Source: Chryseobacterium camelliae
GTDB lineage: Bacteria; Bacteroidota; Bacteroidia; Flavobacteriales; Weeksellaceae
Assembly: GCF_027920545.1 (NCBI RefSeq)
Contig: NZ_CP115859.1
Span: 62,001 to 126,000, forward strand
DNA: 64,000 nt
Reading direction: 5' to 3'
Position 1 is the stretch's first letter; every line of letters begins with the position of its first letter. The notes below the pieces were generated by a model. It did not search any database, was not told the origin of the DNA, and worked only from the letters and a program-made list of their open reading frames with translations. Positions 19,717 to 27,954 of the stretch are shown here, one piece after another. The position numbers were made by a program, and so were the translations under genes.

Positions 19717-19750
19717 TTTTATATGTATCAGAATTTTATATGTATCAGAA
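19717..19750. repeat. Tandem 17-bp duplication
   Basis: TTTTATATGTATCAGAA occurs twice head to tail (19717-19733 and 19734-19750). The second copy contains the TGA stop codon of the minus-strand gene ending at 19745, so the duplication lies at that gene's 3' end. Confidence 0.9.
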
Positions 19751-20110
19751 TTTTACTTCAGAATCTATACCTGTACTTGATGCTTTTATTCTTACTTCGG
19801 GACTGCTGTGGATTTCAGCTTTATTTCTGGCATCAATATATCCTTTTAAATGAGCATAATCAGCTTGCTCAATACTCATGTTTTCAAAGAGATACGTTTT
19901 GTGAACAGCATTTTTGGTAAAAACATCTGTTGCAATGTTGGTTTGGCTAGTATCTTTTACTGCCACACTTACAAGGTACTGTGAATGATGCGGGGTGTCA
20001 TTCAGATATACAATATAATCAGAACTTGGGAAACCTGAGTTTTCTAAATCGGCTTCGAGCTTTTTGTAATCGCTGTGATGTTCAAATAATCCAGCTAATA
20101 TATTTGACAT
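19745..20110 (-). CDS. Small conserved protein, general-stress-protein-like
   Basis: About 121 residues from the second Met (MSNILAGLFEHHSDYKKLEA); a start two codons earlier at 20116 is equally open. The chain has an N-terminal helical region, a central hydrophobic strand pattern (HSQYLVSVAVKD) and a C-terminal region. It recalls small cytoplasmic proteins with a heat-stress-induced YflT-like fold, but I cannot prove this. No catalytic residues are evident. It stands alone, with its own terminator candidate and a 17-bp tandem duplication at its 3' end. Confidence 0.6.
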   Translation of the reverse strand: MSNILAGLFEHHSDYKKLEADLENSGFPSSDYIVYLNDTPHHSQYLVSVAVKDTSQTNIATDVFTKNAVHKTYLFENMSIEQADYAHLKGYIDARNKAEIHSSPEVRIKASSTGIDSEVKF

Positions 20111-20269
20111 AAGCAATAGTTTTAAATTGTACTTAAAGTTAATAATTAAATTTTGAATATTTTGATAATTTTTATATTAAATTTTGAATTAGTTGTTTTA
20201 TCTATAATGAAATATATGAATTAATGAAGCTGTCTATTGAACGGGTGTTTAATTTGAACTATAAACAAA

Positions 20270-20291
20270 AAAACGGGCTTTAGCCCGTTTT
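20270..20291 (-). terminator. Terminator of the prpE-acs unit
   Basis: AAAACGGGCT (20270-20279) pairs with AGCCCGTTTT (20282-20291). On the minus strand the stem is followed by a long T-run, directly after the acs stop. Confidence 0.85.
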
Positions 20292-20309
20292 ATCTCTCAG
20301 TCATTTCGT

Positions 20310-22220
20310 TTAATTAATTCGTTCATTTTTAATTTCCTCTACAATTTCAGGATTCAGAAGAGTAGAAATATCTCCGAAATTGCTGAAGTCTCCTTCTGCA
20401 ATTTTCCTTAAAATTCTACGCATGATTTTGCCGGAACGTGTTTTCGGAAGTCCGGAAACAAACTGAATCTTATCCAATTTTGCAATCGGTCCGATCTGAT
20501 CTGAAATCAACTGATTGATTTCTTTTTTCAGGTTATCTTTATCTCGGCCTTCTCCTGTCTCCTTTAACGTTACATATCCGTACAAAGCGTTTCCTTTAAT
20601 ATCATGAGGATATCCGACGATGGCAGACTCGGCAACTGCGGGATGCTGGTTAATGCTATCCTCAATCGGAGCTGTTCCTAAATTATGCCCTGAAACAATG
20701 ATCACATCATCTACACGACCGGTAATTCTGTAATACCCGACTTCATCTCTCAATGCACCGTCACCTGTAAAATACTTTCCCGGAAAAGCGGAGAAATAGG
20801 TTTCTTTATAGCGTTGATGATCACCCCAGATTGTTCTTGCAATTCCCGGCCACGGAAAACGGATGCAAAGATTTCCCGTTACCTGATTTCCGGATATTTC
20901 ATTACGTTTATCATCCATCAATACAGGTTGTATTCCTGGTAACGGAAGGGTAGCGTAAGTAGGTTTTGTAGGTGTCACAAAAGGAAGCGGTGAAATCATA
21001 ATTCCTCCCGTTTCGGTTTGCCACCATGTATCTACAATCGGACATTTTTTCTTTCCGACATGGTCATTAAACCAATGCCACGCTTCATCGTTAATAGGCT
21101 CACCAACAGATCCTATAACTTTTAATGAACTGAGATCATGCTTATCAACCCATTCTGTACTTTCTTTCGCTAATGAACGGATGGCGGTCGGAGCTGTGTA
21201 GAATTGAGTAACTTTATGCTTATCAATAACTTCCCAGAATCGATCCGGCTCAGGATAGGTAGGGACACCTTCAAAAATTACGGTTGTAGCGCCATTTAAA
21301 AGCGGTCCGTAAAGAATGTACGAGTGACCTGTAATCCATCCGATATCCGCAGTACACCAATAAATATCGTTTTCTTTATAATTGAATACGTTTTTAAAAG
21401 TATATGCTGTGTAAACCATGTATCCTGCACAAGTGTGAAGCATTCCTTTCGGTTTTCCGGTAGAACCGGAGGTGTACAAAATGAACAGCGGATCTTCAGC
21501 ATCCATGATCATGGTTACAAAATCTGCAGAAGCATTTTCATATAAATCTGCCAGCCAGAAATCACGGTGTTCCTTCATTTTGATTTCGTTGTGGGTTCTT
21601 TTTACCACCAAAACCTTTTCAACGGATGGTGTTTTTTCCAGCGCTTCATCAACAATGCTTTTCAGGTCTAAAACCTTGTTTCCACGATAACTTCCGTCTG
21701 AAGTAATCACCATTTTTGCCTCACAGTCATTTACTCTTGAAGCAACGGCAGAGGCAGAAAATCCTGCAAAAATAACGGAATGAACCGCTCCTAATTTTGC
21801 ACAAGCCAACATCGTAACCGCCAATTCCGGGATCATGGGAAGATAGATACAGACTCTGTCGCCTTTTTCGATACCCATTTCTTTTAAAACATTCGCTGTT
21901 TTGTTGACTCTCGTATAGAGTTCGTTGTAGGAAATATGCTGTGCTGCTTCTTTAGGATCGTTCGGTTCCCAGATAATAGCGGTTTTGTCGCCTCTTACGG
22001 AAAGATGTCTGTCTAAGCAATTTTTCGTGATATTTAATTTAGCATTTTTAAACCACGTGATTTTCGCCTCATTCATATCATATTTAACGGCCTTGCTCCA
22101 TCTCTGATACCACACGAAGTTTTGATCGGCTATCTTATCCCAGAATTTTTTAGGATTTTTGATAGACTTTTTATACTCTTCAAAATAATGCGGTAAATCT
22201 TCTATCAGGTAATTTCTCAT
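20310..22220 (-). CDS. acs: Acetyl-CoA synthetase
   Basis: 636-residue AMP-forming acetate:CoA ligase that turns acetate, ATP and CoA into acetyl-CoA by way of acetyl-AMP. The P-loop-like A3 motif is YTSGSTGKPKG, the Trp that closes the small acyl pocket lies in VDTWWQTETGG, and the C-terminal domain carries KTRSGKIMRRILRK, whose SGK lysine is the known acetylation-controlled catalytic residue. Length is normal. It lies 48 bases after a propionyl-CoA synthetase-like gene on the same strand, downstream of a symporter-kinase and response regulator, so it probably belongs to a short-chain fatty acid unit. Confidence 0.96.
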   Translation of the reverse strand: MRNYLIEDLPHYFEEYKKSIKNPKKFWDKIADQNFVWYQRWSKAVKYDMNEAKITWFKNAKLNITKNCLDRHLSVRGDKTAIIWEPNDPKEAAQHISYNELYTRVNKTANVLKEMGIEKGDRVCIYLPMIPELAVTMLACAKLGAVHSVIFAGFSASAVASRVNDCEAKMVITSDGSYRGNKVLDLKSIVDEALEKTPSVEKVLVVKRTHNEIKMKEHRDFWLADLYENASADFVTMIMDAEDPLFILYTSGSTGKPKGMLHTCAGYMVYTAYTFKNVFNYKENDIYWCTADIGWITGHSYILYGPLLNGATTVIFEGVPTYPEPDRFWEVIDKHKVTQFYTAPTAIRSLAKESTEWVDKHDLSSLKVIGSVGEPINDEAWHWFNDHVGKKKCPIVDTWWQTETGGIMISPLPFVTPTKPTYATLPLPGIQPVLMDDKRNEISGNQVTGNLCIRFPWPGIARTIWGDHQRYKETYFSAFPGKYFTGDGALRDEVGYYRITGRVDDVIIVSGHNLGTAPIEDSINQHPAVAESAIVGYPHDIKGNALYGYVTLKETGEGRDKDNLKKEINQLISDQIGPIAKLDKIQFVSGLPKTRSGKIMRRILRKIAEGDFSNFGDISTLLNPEIVEEIKNERIN

Positions 22221-22268
22221 ATCCCTTTCGTTTTTGAAATTTGAATTTTGTTTATATTAAATGTATAC

Positions 22269-24167
22269 TTAATTTCTTATTTTAGCTCTATAATCCATAA
22301 TTTTTTCCTGAATTTCATCAATGATTTTTTCATCATCAATCGTCGATGGAATCTGAAATTCTTTTCCGTCTAATAAAGTTCTCATTAACTTTCTTAAAAT
22401 TTTTCCGGAGCGTGTTTTCGGTAAACGTTTTACGATCATCACATTTTTAAGGCAGGCAACTGCTCCTATTTTTTCACGAACTGTTTTCACAATGTCTTTT
22501 TCAACACCTTCTTCGGAAATTGTTGAACCGTTTTTTAAAACAACCGAAGCAAAAGGAATCTGTCCTTTCAGTTCATCGTCAATTCCGACAACGGCGCATT
22601 CTGCGACATCGGGATGTGATGAAACAATTTCTTCCATTTCTGAGGTTGAAAGTCGGTGACCTGCAACATTAATGACATCATCTACTCTTCCCGTAATGAA
22701 AATATATCCGTCCTCATCTTTTATCGCTCCGTCTCCTGAAAAATAATACCCGTCGTATTGTGATAAATAACTGTTTTGAAAACGTTCATTATCATTCCAG
22801 ATTCCTAGCAAAGCGCCCGGAGGAAGTGGAAGCTTGATGATTAAATATCCTTCCTGATGCGCATCCAGTTCATAACCGTTTTCATCGAAAATTTTAATGT
22901 CGTATCCCGGAATTGGTTTTCCGGCAGAAGCTCTTTTTATTTTGTAGTTTTCATCAAAAGTCATTAAGCCCAACATTGGCCAGCCGGATTCTGTCTGCCA
23001 CCAATGATCGATCGCAGGAACTCCGATATGCTCTGCAAACCAATCCAACGTTGCAACATCGCATCTTTCGCCTGCCAGAAACTGTTTCTTAAAATGGCTC
23101 ACATCGTATTTTTTAACCAGTTCTCCGTTTGGATCTTCTTTTTTTATCGCACGAATCGCAGTCGGAGCAGTGAACATCACCGAAACTTTATATTCAGAAA
23201 TAATTCTCCAAAACGTTCCTGCATCAGGAGTCATAATCGGTTTTCCTTCAAAAATAATCGTAGTATTTCTATTAATTAAAGGTCCGTAAACCGAAAAACT
23301 GTGACCGACTGCCCAGCCGAAATCAGACGCAGCCCAATAGGTTTCTCCGGGTTCAACTCCATAAATATATTTCATGGAAAATTTTAAAGCTGTTGCATAA
23401 CCTCCTGTATCACGTGTGATTCCTTTTGGTTTTCCGGTTGTTCCTGAGGTGTATAACAAATAGAGCGGATGAGTGGATTCCACAGAAATACAGTCTGCAG
23501 GTTCAGATTGTTGAACTAATTCTTCATAATCAATCAATCCGTCGAACATCTCATGTTGATTATCTGCTAATTTTCTGTTGTAAACGATAATATTGTCAAC
23601 TTTATCCTGTGCTAATTCAATTGCTTTTTCAACCAAAGGTAAATAGGGGATTCTTTTGGCAATTTCGACACCTGCGGTTGCTGTAATTAAAGCTTTGGGT
23701 TTACAATCATCGATTCTCACCACCAGTTCGTTCGGGGCAAAACCTCCAAAAACGACATTATGAATCACTCCAATTCTTGCACAAGCTAACATGGCAAATA
23801 ATGTTTGCGGAATCATCGGCATATAAATAACTGTTGTGTTTCCTTTTTTTAAACCTAAAGAAATTAAACCTCCCGCCAGTTTTGAAATTTCTTCCTTCGC
23901 TTGATGAAAAGTATAGGTTTTCTTTTGGTTGGTAACCGGAGAATCGTAAACAATCGCAATCTGATCTCCGAACCCGTCCTCAATATGCTTATCGATACAT
24001 AAATGACACATATTCAGCTTTCCGTCGGAAAACCATTGAGCATAGTCATTTTCATCTTTTGAAAGAATCTGCGTGGGAAATTCAAACCAGTCGATTTCCT
24101 GAGCCTGTTCTTTCCAAAAAAACTCTTTATTTTCTATGCTTTGTTTAAATAAAATATCTGTATCCAT
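22269..24167 (-). CDS. Propionyl-CoA synthetase-like AMP-forming acyl-CoA ligase
   Basis: 632-residue acyl-CoA ligase of the same superfamily as Acs. The A3 motif YTSGTTGKPKG is followed by ITRDTGGYATALKFSM, which is characteristic of the PrpE/ACSS3 branch, and IDHWWQTESGWP replaces the Acs version VDTWWQTETGG. The catalytic C-terminal motif KTRSGKILRKLMR is present. The preferred acid is probably propionate or another short chain; this is inferred from motifs, not known. It is 200 bases downstream of the response regulator and 48 bases upstream of acs. Confidence 0.85.
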   Translation of the reverse strand: MDTDILFKQSIENKEFFWKEQAQEIDWFEFPTQILSKDENDYAQWFSDGKLNMCHLCIDKHIEDGFGDQIAIVYDSPVTNQKKTYTFHQAKEEISKLAGGLISLGLKKGNTTVIYMPMIPQTLFAMLACARIGVIHNVVFGGFAPNELVVRIDDCKPKALITATAGVEIAKRIPYLPLVEKAIELAQDKVDNIIVYNRKLADNQHEMFDGLIDYEELVQQSEPADCISVESTHPLYLLYTSGTTGKPKGITRDTGGYATALKFSMKYIYGVEPGETYWAASDFGWAVGHSFSVYGPLINRNTTIIFEGKPIMTPDAGTFWRIISEYKVSVMFTAPTAIRAIKKEDPNGELVKKYDVSHFKKQFLAGERCDVATLDWFAEHIGVPAIDHWWQTESGWPMLGLMTFDENYKIKRASAGKPIPGYDIKIFDENGYELDAHQEGYLIIKLPLPPGALLGIWNDNERFQNSYLSQYDGYYFSGDGAIKDEDGYIFITGRVDDVINVAGHRLSTSEMEEIVSSHPDVAECAVVGIDDELKGQIPFASVVLKNGSTISEEGVEKDIVKTVREKIGAVACLKNVMIVKRLPKTRSGKILRKLMRTLLDGKEFQIPSTIDDEKIIDEIQEKIMDYRAKIRN

Positions 24168-24210
24168 ATTAATTTTTTACGTTTTGATCATTGCTTTTTG
24201 TTGTTGCATT

Positions 24211-24275
24211 GCGAGGAGCGAAGCGACGAAGCAATCTCTTAATGATCTTAATTCCTTACATTAATCTTAATGGTT
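24211..24275. repeat. Composite intergenic repeat between response regulator and prpE-like gene
   Basis: GCGAGGAGCGAAGCGACGAA and an adjoining GCAATCTC are followed by a TTAATGATCTTAA ... TTAATCTTAATGGTTT segment (24239-24275). The second segment recurs at 40648-40763 and 56533-56570 in related forms. It occupies most of the 200-base gap and no gene is seen there. Confidence 0.65.
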
Positions 24276-24367
24276 TAGAATGGTAAACATTTAATTTTCT
24301 TCGCCTGTTTTATTTGGTTCTAAATGATAATTCGAAATAGGTTTTTACAGTTTTATTTCAAAATCAA

Positions 24368-24727
24368 TCAAAACATTTCCTCAATTTGCTGCATCAGCTT
24401 TTTAATAGAATAAGGCTTCGTTACATACGCATCTGCCCCCATTTCCAAGCCTCTTTCAATATCTTTCGGATTGTTTTTGGCACTTAAGAAAATGACTTTT
24501 GTATCTTTTAATTTTTCATCCTGTTTGATGAGTTCTAATGTGCTGTACCCATCAAGATTAGGCATCATAATATCCAGTAAAATCACATCAGGAACCATCG
24601 TTTTTAAAAAATCTAAAACTTCAGTTCCGTCTCTGGCGATGAAAACATCGTAACCGTTTTTCTTGAAACTGTATTCCAGCGACATTAATATTTTGTGTTC
24701 ATCATCTGCAATAATTATCTTTTTCAT
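24368..24727 (-). CDS. Receiver-only response regulator
   Basis: 119 residues made of a single CheY-like receiver domain. The acidic pocket is in ADDEHK, the phosphoacceptor is D52 (DVILLDIMMPNLDG), and the conserved Thr/Ser and Lys appear in FLSAKN and VTKPYS. There is no DNA-binding output domain, unlike CrbR, the LuxR-type regulator that controls acs in other bacteria. The start codon overlaps the end of the kinase gene by four bases (24724-24727), so the pair is surely co-expressed. Output must pass through another protein, which is not identified here. Confidence 0.92.
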   Translation of the reverse strand: MKKIIIADDEHKILMSLEYSFKKNGYDVFIARDGTEVLDFLKTMVPDVILLDIMMPNLDGYSTLELIKQDEKLKDTKVIFLSAKNNPKDIERGLEMGADAYVTKPYSIKKLMQQIEEMF

Positions 24728-27438
24728 AGGGTGTGTTTGTGTTGTTCAACTTCATTTTTATGCTCTTTTATTTTTTCGGGAAGGGTAATGGTGAAAGTCA
24801 CGCCCAATCCGCTGTTTTCTGCTTTTATGGTTCCTCCTTGAGCTTGTACAATTTTCTTTGAAATGGCCAATCCCAGTCCGCTTCCGGTCGGTTTTAAAAT
24901 ATTCTGATTTTTCGACTGATAGAATTTATCAAAAATCATTTCCAGATCTTCTTCGGGAATGTGTTTTCCGGTATTAAAAATCTTAATGATTAAGTGATTG
25001 TCTATTTCAGAAAATTTAGTCTGAATCGTTCCTTGTTCATCAGTAAACTTTAGAGCATTTCCTAAAATGTTCTGAAATAATTGAATCATCCTTGCTTCAT
25101 CATATTCAAATACAAATTGGTTCAAAAGATTGACTTCGCTCAAATGAATATTCTTCTGCTGAATCAAATGCAGGAGAGGGTTTAATGCCTTTTTATAGGT
25201 TTCAAGAATATTATTTTCCTGAATATGTAAAACGATTTCTCCGTGCTGAAGTTTGTCCAAATAAAGAATATCATTGATGATTTCGCTCAGTCTGTCAGAC
25301 TCTGTGATGATATTATTTAAAAATTCTTTTTTGATGTCTAAAGGAATATCATCGTCATCTGCCAAAATCTCTCCGGCAGAACGGATCGCGGTAATCGGAG
25401 TTCTCAACTCGTGGGCAACGGAATCAAGGAAATCGTCTTTTTGATGATCTTTGATAATCAGACTTTCATTGGCTTTCCTAAGATCATCGGACAATTTTTG
25501 TAATTCTTCTGACTGTTCGGTCAGTTTTTTATTAAGCGTAATATTCTCTTTGGATTCCTCTAAAATATTTAAAACTTCCTTTAAAGATATTTTATCTTCT
25601 TTCGTTACCCCTTCAATTAAAATTTTCGCGGAAGCAGTTCCTATTCTTCCTGCTAACAGGTTTTCCGAAAACTTGATAAATCTCGAATCTGCTGTTTCTG
25701 CTTGAGAATCAATATTGTATTTTAAATTGAAAATTCTTAACGCCTGTTCGGTTTTGTTTTTGCCTAAAAACCTTTCCAAAATATTCTTAATATCTGAAAC
25801 GTAAGCGGTTCCACGCCAGATAAATGCGTTTTCGTGATTTTGAATATATTTATCGATGTCAACATACAATTCAGCAAAATTTCTTTCGCGGTAATTTCCT
25901 TTGCTGCTTACAGAAAGGATGGTAAATAAGCCCGTATTTATCAGGATTGACCAAAAGAAAATCTGCGGAATTCTTCCCAGAAAAGAAATTTTAAAGAAAT
26001 CAAAAGAATCATATAAATCTCTTAAAACCCCTTTAAATTCTTGATTGTAGGAGAAATAATATTGAGGAATAATCAATCCGAAATAACAAATTGCCAAACC
26101 TGCTAATAATCCGATTACTGCACCTTTGTAAGTTCCCCTTCTCCAGAAAATAGCCCCGAAAAAAGCAGGTGCCAACTGAGCAATCACAACAAATGAAATC
26201 AGTCCCACCGAATCGAGCGAAGTTTTTAAAATGAAATATTTATAAAAAGCAAACGCCATGATAATCAATGCGAAAATGCTGAATTTTCTGATATTGGTAA
26301 TGAGTTTGGTGTTTTGGGCTTCATTTTCAGATTTAAGCTTTCCTAGTACTCCGTAAGGAATAATTAAATTGTTGGAAAGCATGATGGACAAAGTAATTGC
26401 AGAGATAATGATCATTGAAATACAAGAGCTCAAACCTCCGAGAAAAACAAAAACCGTAATCCACGTGTTATCAAAATGTTGCGGAATCAAAATAGAGTAG
26501 AACTCAGGATTTACTTTTTGTCCGTCAAAAATCAATCTTCCGCCCCATGCAATCGGAAAGATAAATACGGTGAAAATCAATAAATAAAGCGGGAAAAACC
26601 AAATCGCAGTTTTGATATGTTTTTCCTGTCTGTTTTCAACAATCGCAGTATGAAATTGTCTTGGAAGGATACAGATTGCAGTTCCGGAAATCAGGCAAAG
26701 AACCATCCAGTTCATAGCATCTTCAACGCCGTTGAATGTGTTTTTTGTTTTAAAATCCTCAAATTTACTCGCTTTTTCATAAATATCTGAAAATCCGTCA
26801 AAAACAAAGTAGATAACGAAAAATCCTAAAATAATGATGAAAAAAAGTTTCAGAAAGCTCTCTAAGGCAATCGCTGAAATAATTCCCAAACGTTTTTCTG
26901 AAGCATCAACATATCTTGTTCCGTAATAAGATGAAAACAAGGCGATTAAAACGACAACAAAAGTAGCGTTGTCTGTCAAAATATTATTTGATATTGATGT
27001 TTCCGTTACTAAGTGAAAAGTTTCCGAAATCGCTTTGATCTGCAAGCCGATGTAAGGAACAATGGCTAAAAGGCAAACAATGGTAATGATGGCGCTGAAA
27101 CTTCTGCTGTTTCCGTATCTCAACGAAATAAAATCTGCCAGACTGCTTATTTTATTCACTCTGGAAATTCGTACAATTCGGGTATTAATGTAAATCCATG
27201 CCGGAATAACGATGATAGGACCAATGTAAATAGGAAGATAATTGAGTCCGCTTGTTGCTGCAACTCCAATGCTTCCGTAGTAGGTCCAGGCTGTGCAGTA
27301 CACGGCAAGAGAAAGCGCATAGATGTAGGGATTGTTAATCCAAAGCTTGCTTTTTTTCTTCTCCGCCAGATGAGCGACTAAGAACAAAAGGGCCAGGTAA
27401 AACAAAACCACAGTAAATAATGCGAAACTACTCATCAT
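24724..27438 (-). CDS. Sodium:solute symporter-histidine kinase fusion (CbrA/CrbS-like)
   Basis: 904-residue sensor in the inner membrane. Residues 1 to about 500 form about 13 helices of the sodium/solute symporter (SSS) family, starting with a PYIYALSLAVYCTAWTYYGS segment typical of these fused sensors. A linker with coiled-coil character follows, then a HisKA domain with the phosphorylated His near residue 673 (DSVAHELRTPITAIRSAGEI) and an ATPase domain with N, G1 and G2 boxes (NILGNALKFTDEQG, GSGLGLAISKKIV). Known relatives link transport or sensing of a nutrient to gene control; CrbS controls acetate use. Neighbours are a receiver-only regulator (4-base overlap) and a small membrane protein (11-base overlap). 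Confidence 0.93.
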   Translation of the reverse strand: MMSSFALFTVVLFYLALLFLVAHLAEKKKSKLWINNPYIYALSLAVYCTAWTYYGSIGVAATSGLNYLPIYIGPIIVIPAWIYINTRIVRISRVNKISSLADFISLRYGNSRSFSAIITIVCLLAIVPYIGLQIKAISETFHLVTETSISNNILTDNATFVVVLIALFSSYYGTRYVDASEKRLGIISAIALESFLKLFFIIILGFFVIYFVFDGFSDIYEKASKFEDFKTKNTFNGVEDAMNWMVLCLISGTAICILPRQFHTAIVENRQEKHIKTAIWFFPLYLLIFTVFIFPIAWGGRLIFDGQKVNPEFYSILIPQHFDNTWITVFVFLGGLSSCISMIIISAITLSIMLSNNLIIPYGVLGKLKSENEAQNTKLITNIRKFSIFALIIMAFAFYKYFILKTSLDSVGLISFVVIAQLAPAFFGAIFWRRGTYKGAVIGLLAGLAICYFGLIIPQYYFSYNQEFKGVLRDLYDSFDFFKISFLGRIPQIFFWSILINTGLFTILSVSSKGNYRERNFAELYVDIDKYIQNHENAFIWRGTAYVSDIKNILERFLGKNKTEQALRIFNLKYNIDSQAETADSRFIKFSENLLAGRIGTASAKILIEGVTKEDKISLKEVLNILEESKENITLNKKLTEQSEELQKLSDDLRKANESLIIKDHQKDDFLDSVAHELRTPITAIRSAGEILADDDDIPLDIKKEFLNNIITESDRLSEIINDILYLDKLQHGEIVLHIQENNILETYKKALNPLLHLIQQKNIHLSEVNLLNQFVFEYDEARMIQLFQNILGNALKFTDEQGTIQTKFSEIDNHLIIKIFNTGKHIPEEDLEMIFDKFYQSKNQNILKPTGSGLGLAISKKIVQAQGGTIKAENSGLGVTFTITLPEKIKEHKNEVEQHKHTL

Positions 27439-27622
27439 ATTTTTTTATGATTACAAAAGAAATAATGATGGAAACCATCCAGACCACGAAAATATAAATG
27501 AGGATCATCGGGTAGCCGAAAACTTCTCTGTCATTGTTGAACAACAATGAAACAGGAATGCTAAAAGCAATCAGAAGTCCAATGCTCAGAATGATGAGCT
27601 TTTGTTCGTGTCTTTTTTTCAT
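27428..27622 (-). CDS. Small two-helix membrane protein overlapping the symporter-kinase
   Basis: 64 residues with two hydrophobic helices (KLIILSIGLLIAFSIPVSLL and FGYPMILIYIFVVWMVSIII). It overlaps the symporter-kinase start by 11 bases. Several SSS transporters have a short partner of this shape encoded just upstream (such as YjcH beside ActP), so it may be a small subunit of the sensor. That role is inferred from position and topology; I do not recognise the family with confidence. Confidence 0.7.
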   Translation of the reverse strand: MKKRHEQKLIILSIGLLIAFSIPVSLLFNNDREVFGYPMILIYIFVVWMVSIIISFVIIKKYDE

Positions 27623-27683
27623 GATCTATAAAAAATAATTGACGGACAGAATGTATCCGCCAATTATCACTAACTTATTTTGT

Positions 27684-27911
27684 TTAAACTTTGTCGTCAG
27701 AATATTCTCCGGTTAAAGCATAATAACCGAAAATCGCCATTCCGCCTGAGATAATCGGCATCAGGACAAACAAGATGATGATTCCGAAAACCAGATCTTC
27801 CTGCTTTCCTGAGGTGATTTTTGGAATTCCCAAAACCGTAATTCCGAAATATCCCACTACCAGTGCGATGGCTATCCAAAGTATGCCTAATATTTTTTTT
27901 AGTCCGTTCAT
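27684..27911 (-). CDS. Small two-helix membrane protein
   Basis: 75 residues with two hydrophobic helices (ILGILWIAIALVVGYFGITV and IIILFVLMPIISGGMAIFGY) and a short acidic tail. It lies between the MHS transporter gene (43 bases upstream) and the other small membrane protein (61 bases downstream), all in the same direction. I recognise no characterised family; it may assist the neighbouring transporter. Confidence 0.65.
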   Translation of the reverse strand: MNGLKKILGILWIAIALVVGYFGITVLGIPKITSGKQEDLVFGIIILFVLMPIISGGMAIFGYYALTGEYSDDKV

Positions 27912-27954
27912 TTTAGTTGTTTTAAAATTAATAAAAATTTGAGTGAATCAGTAT

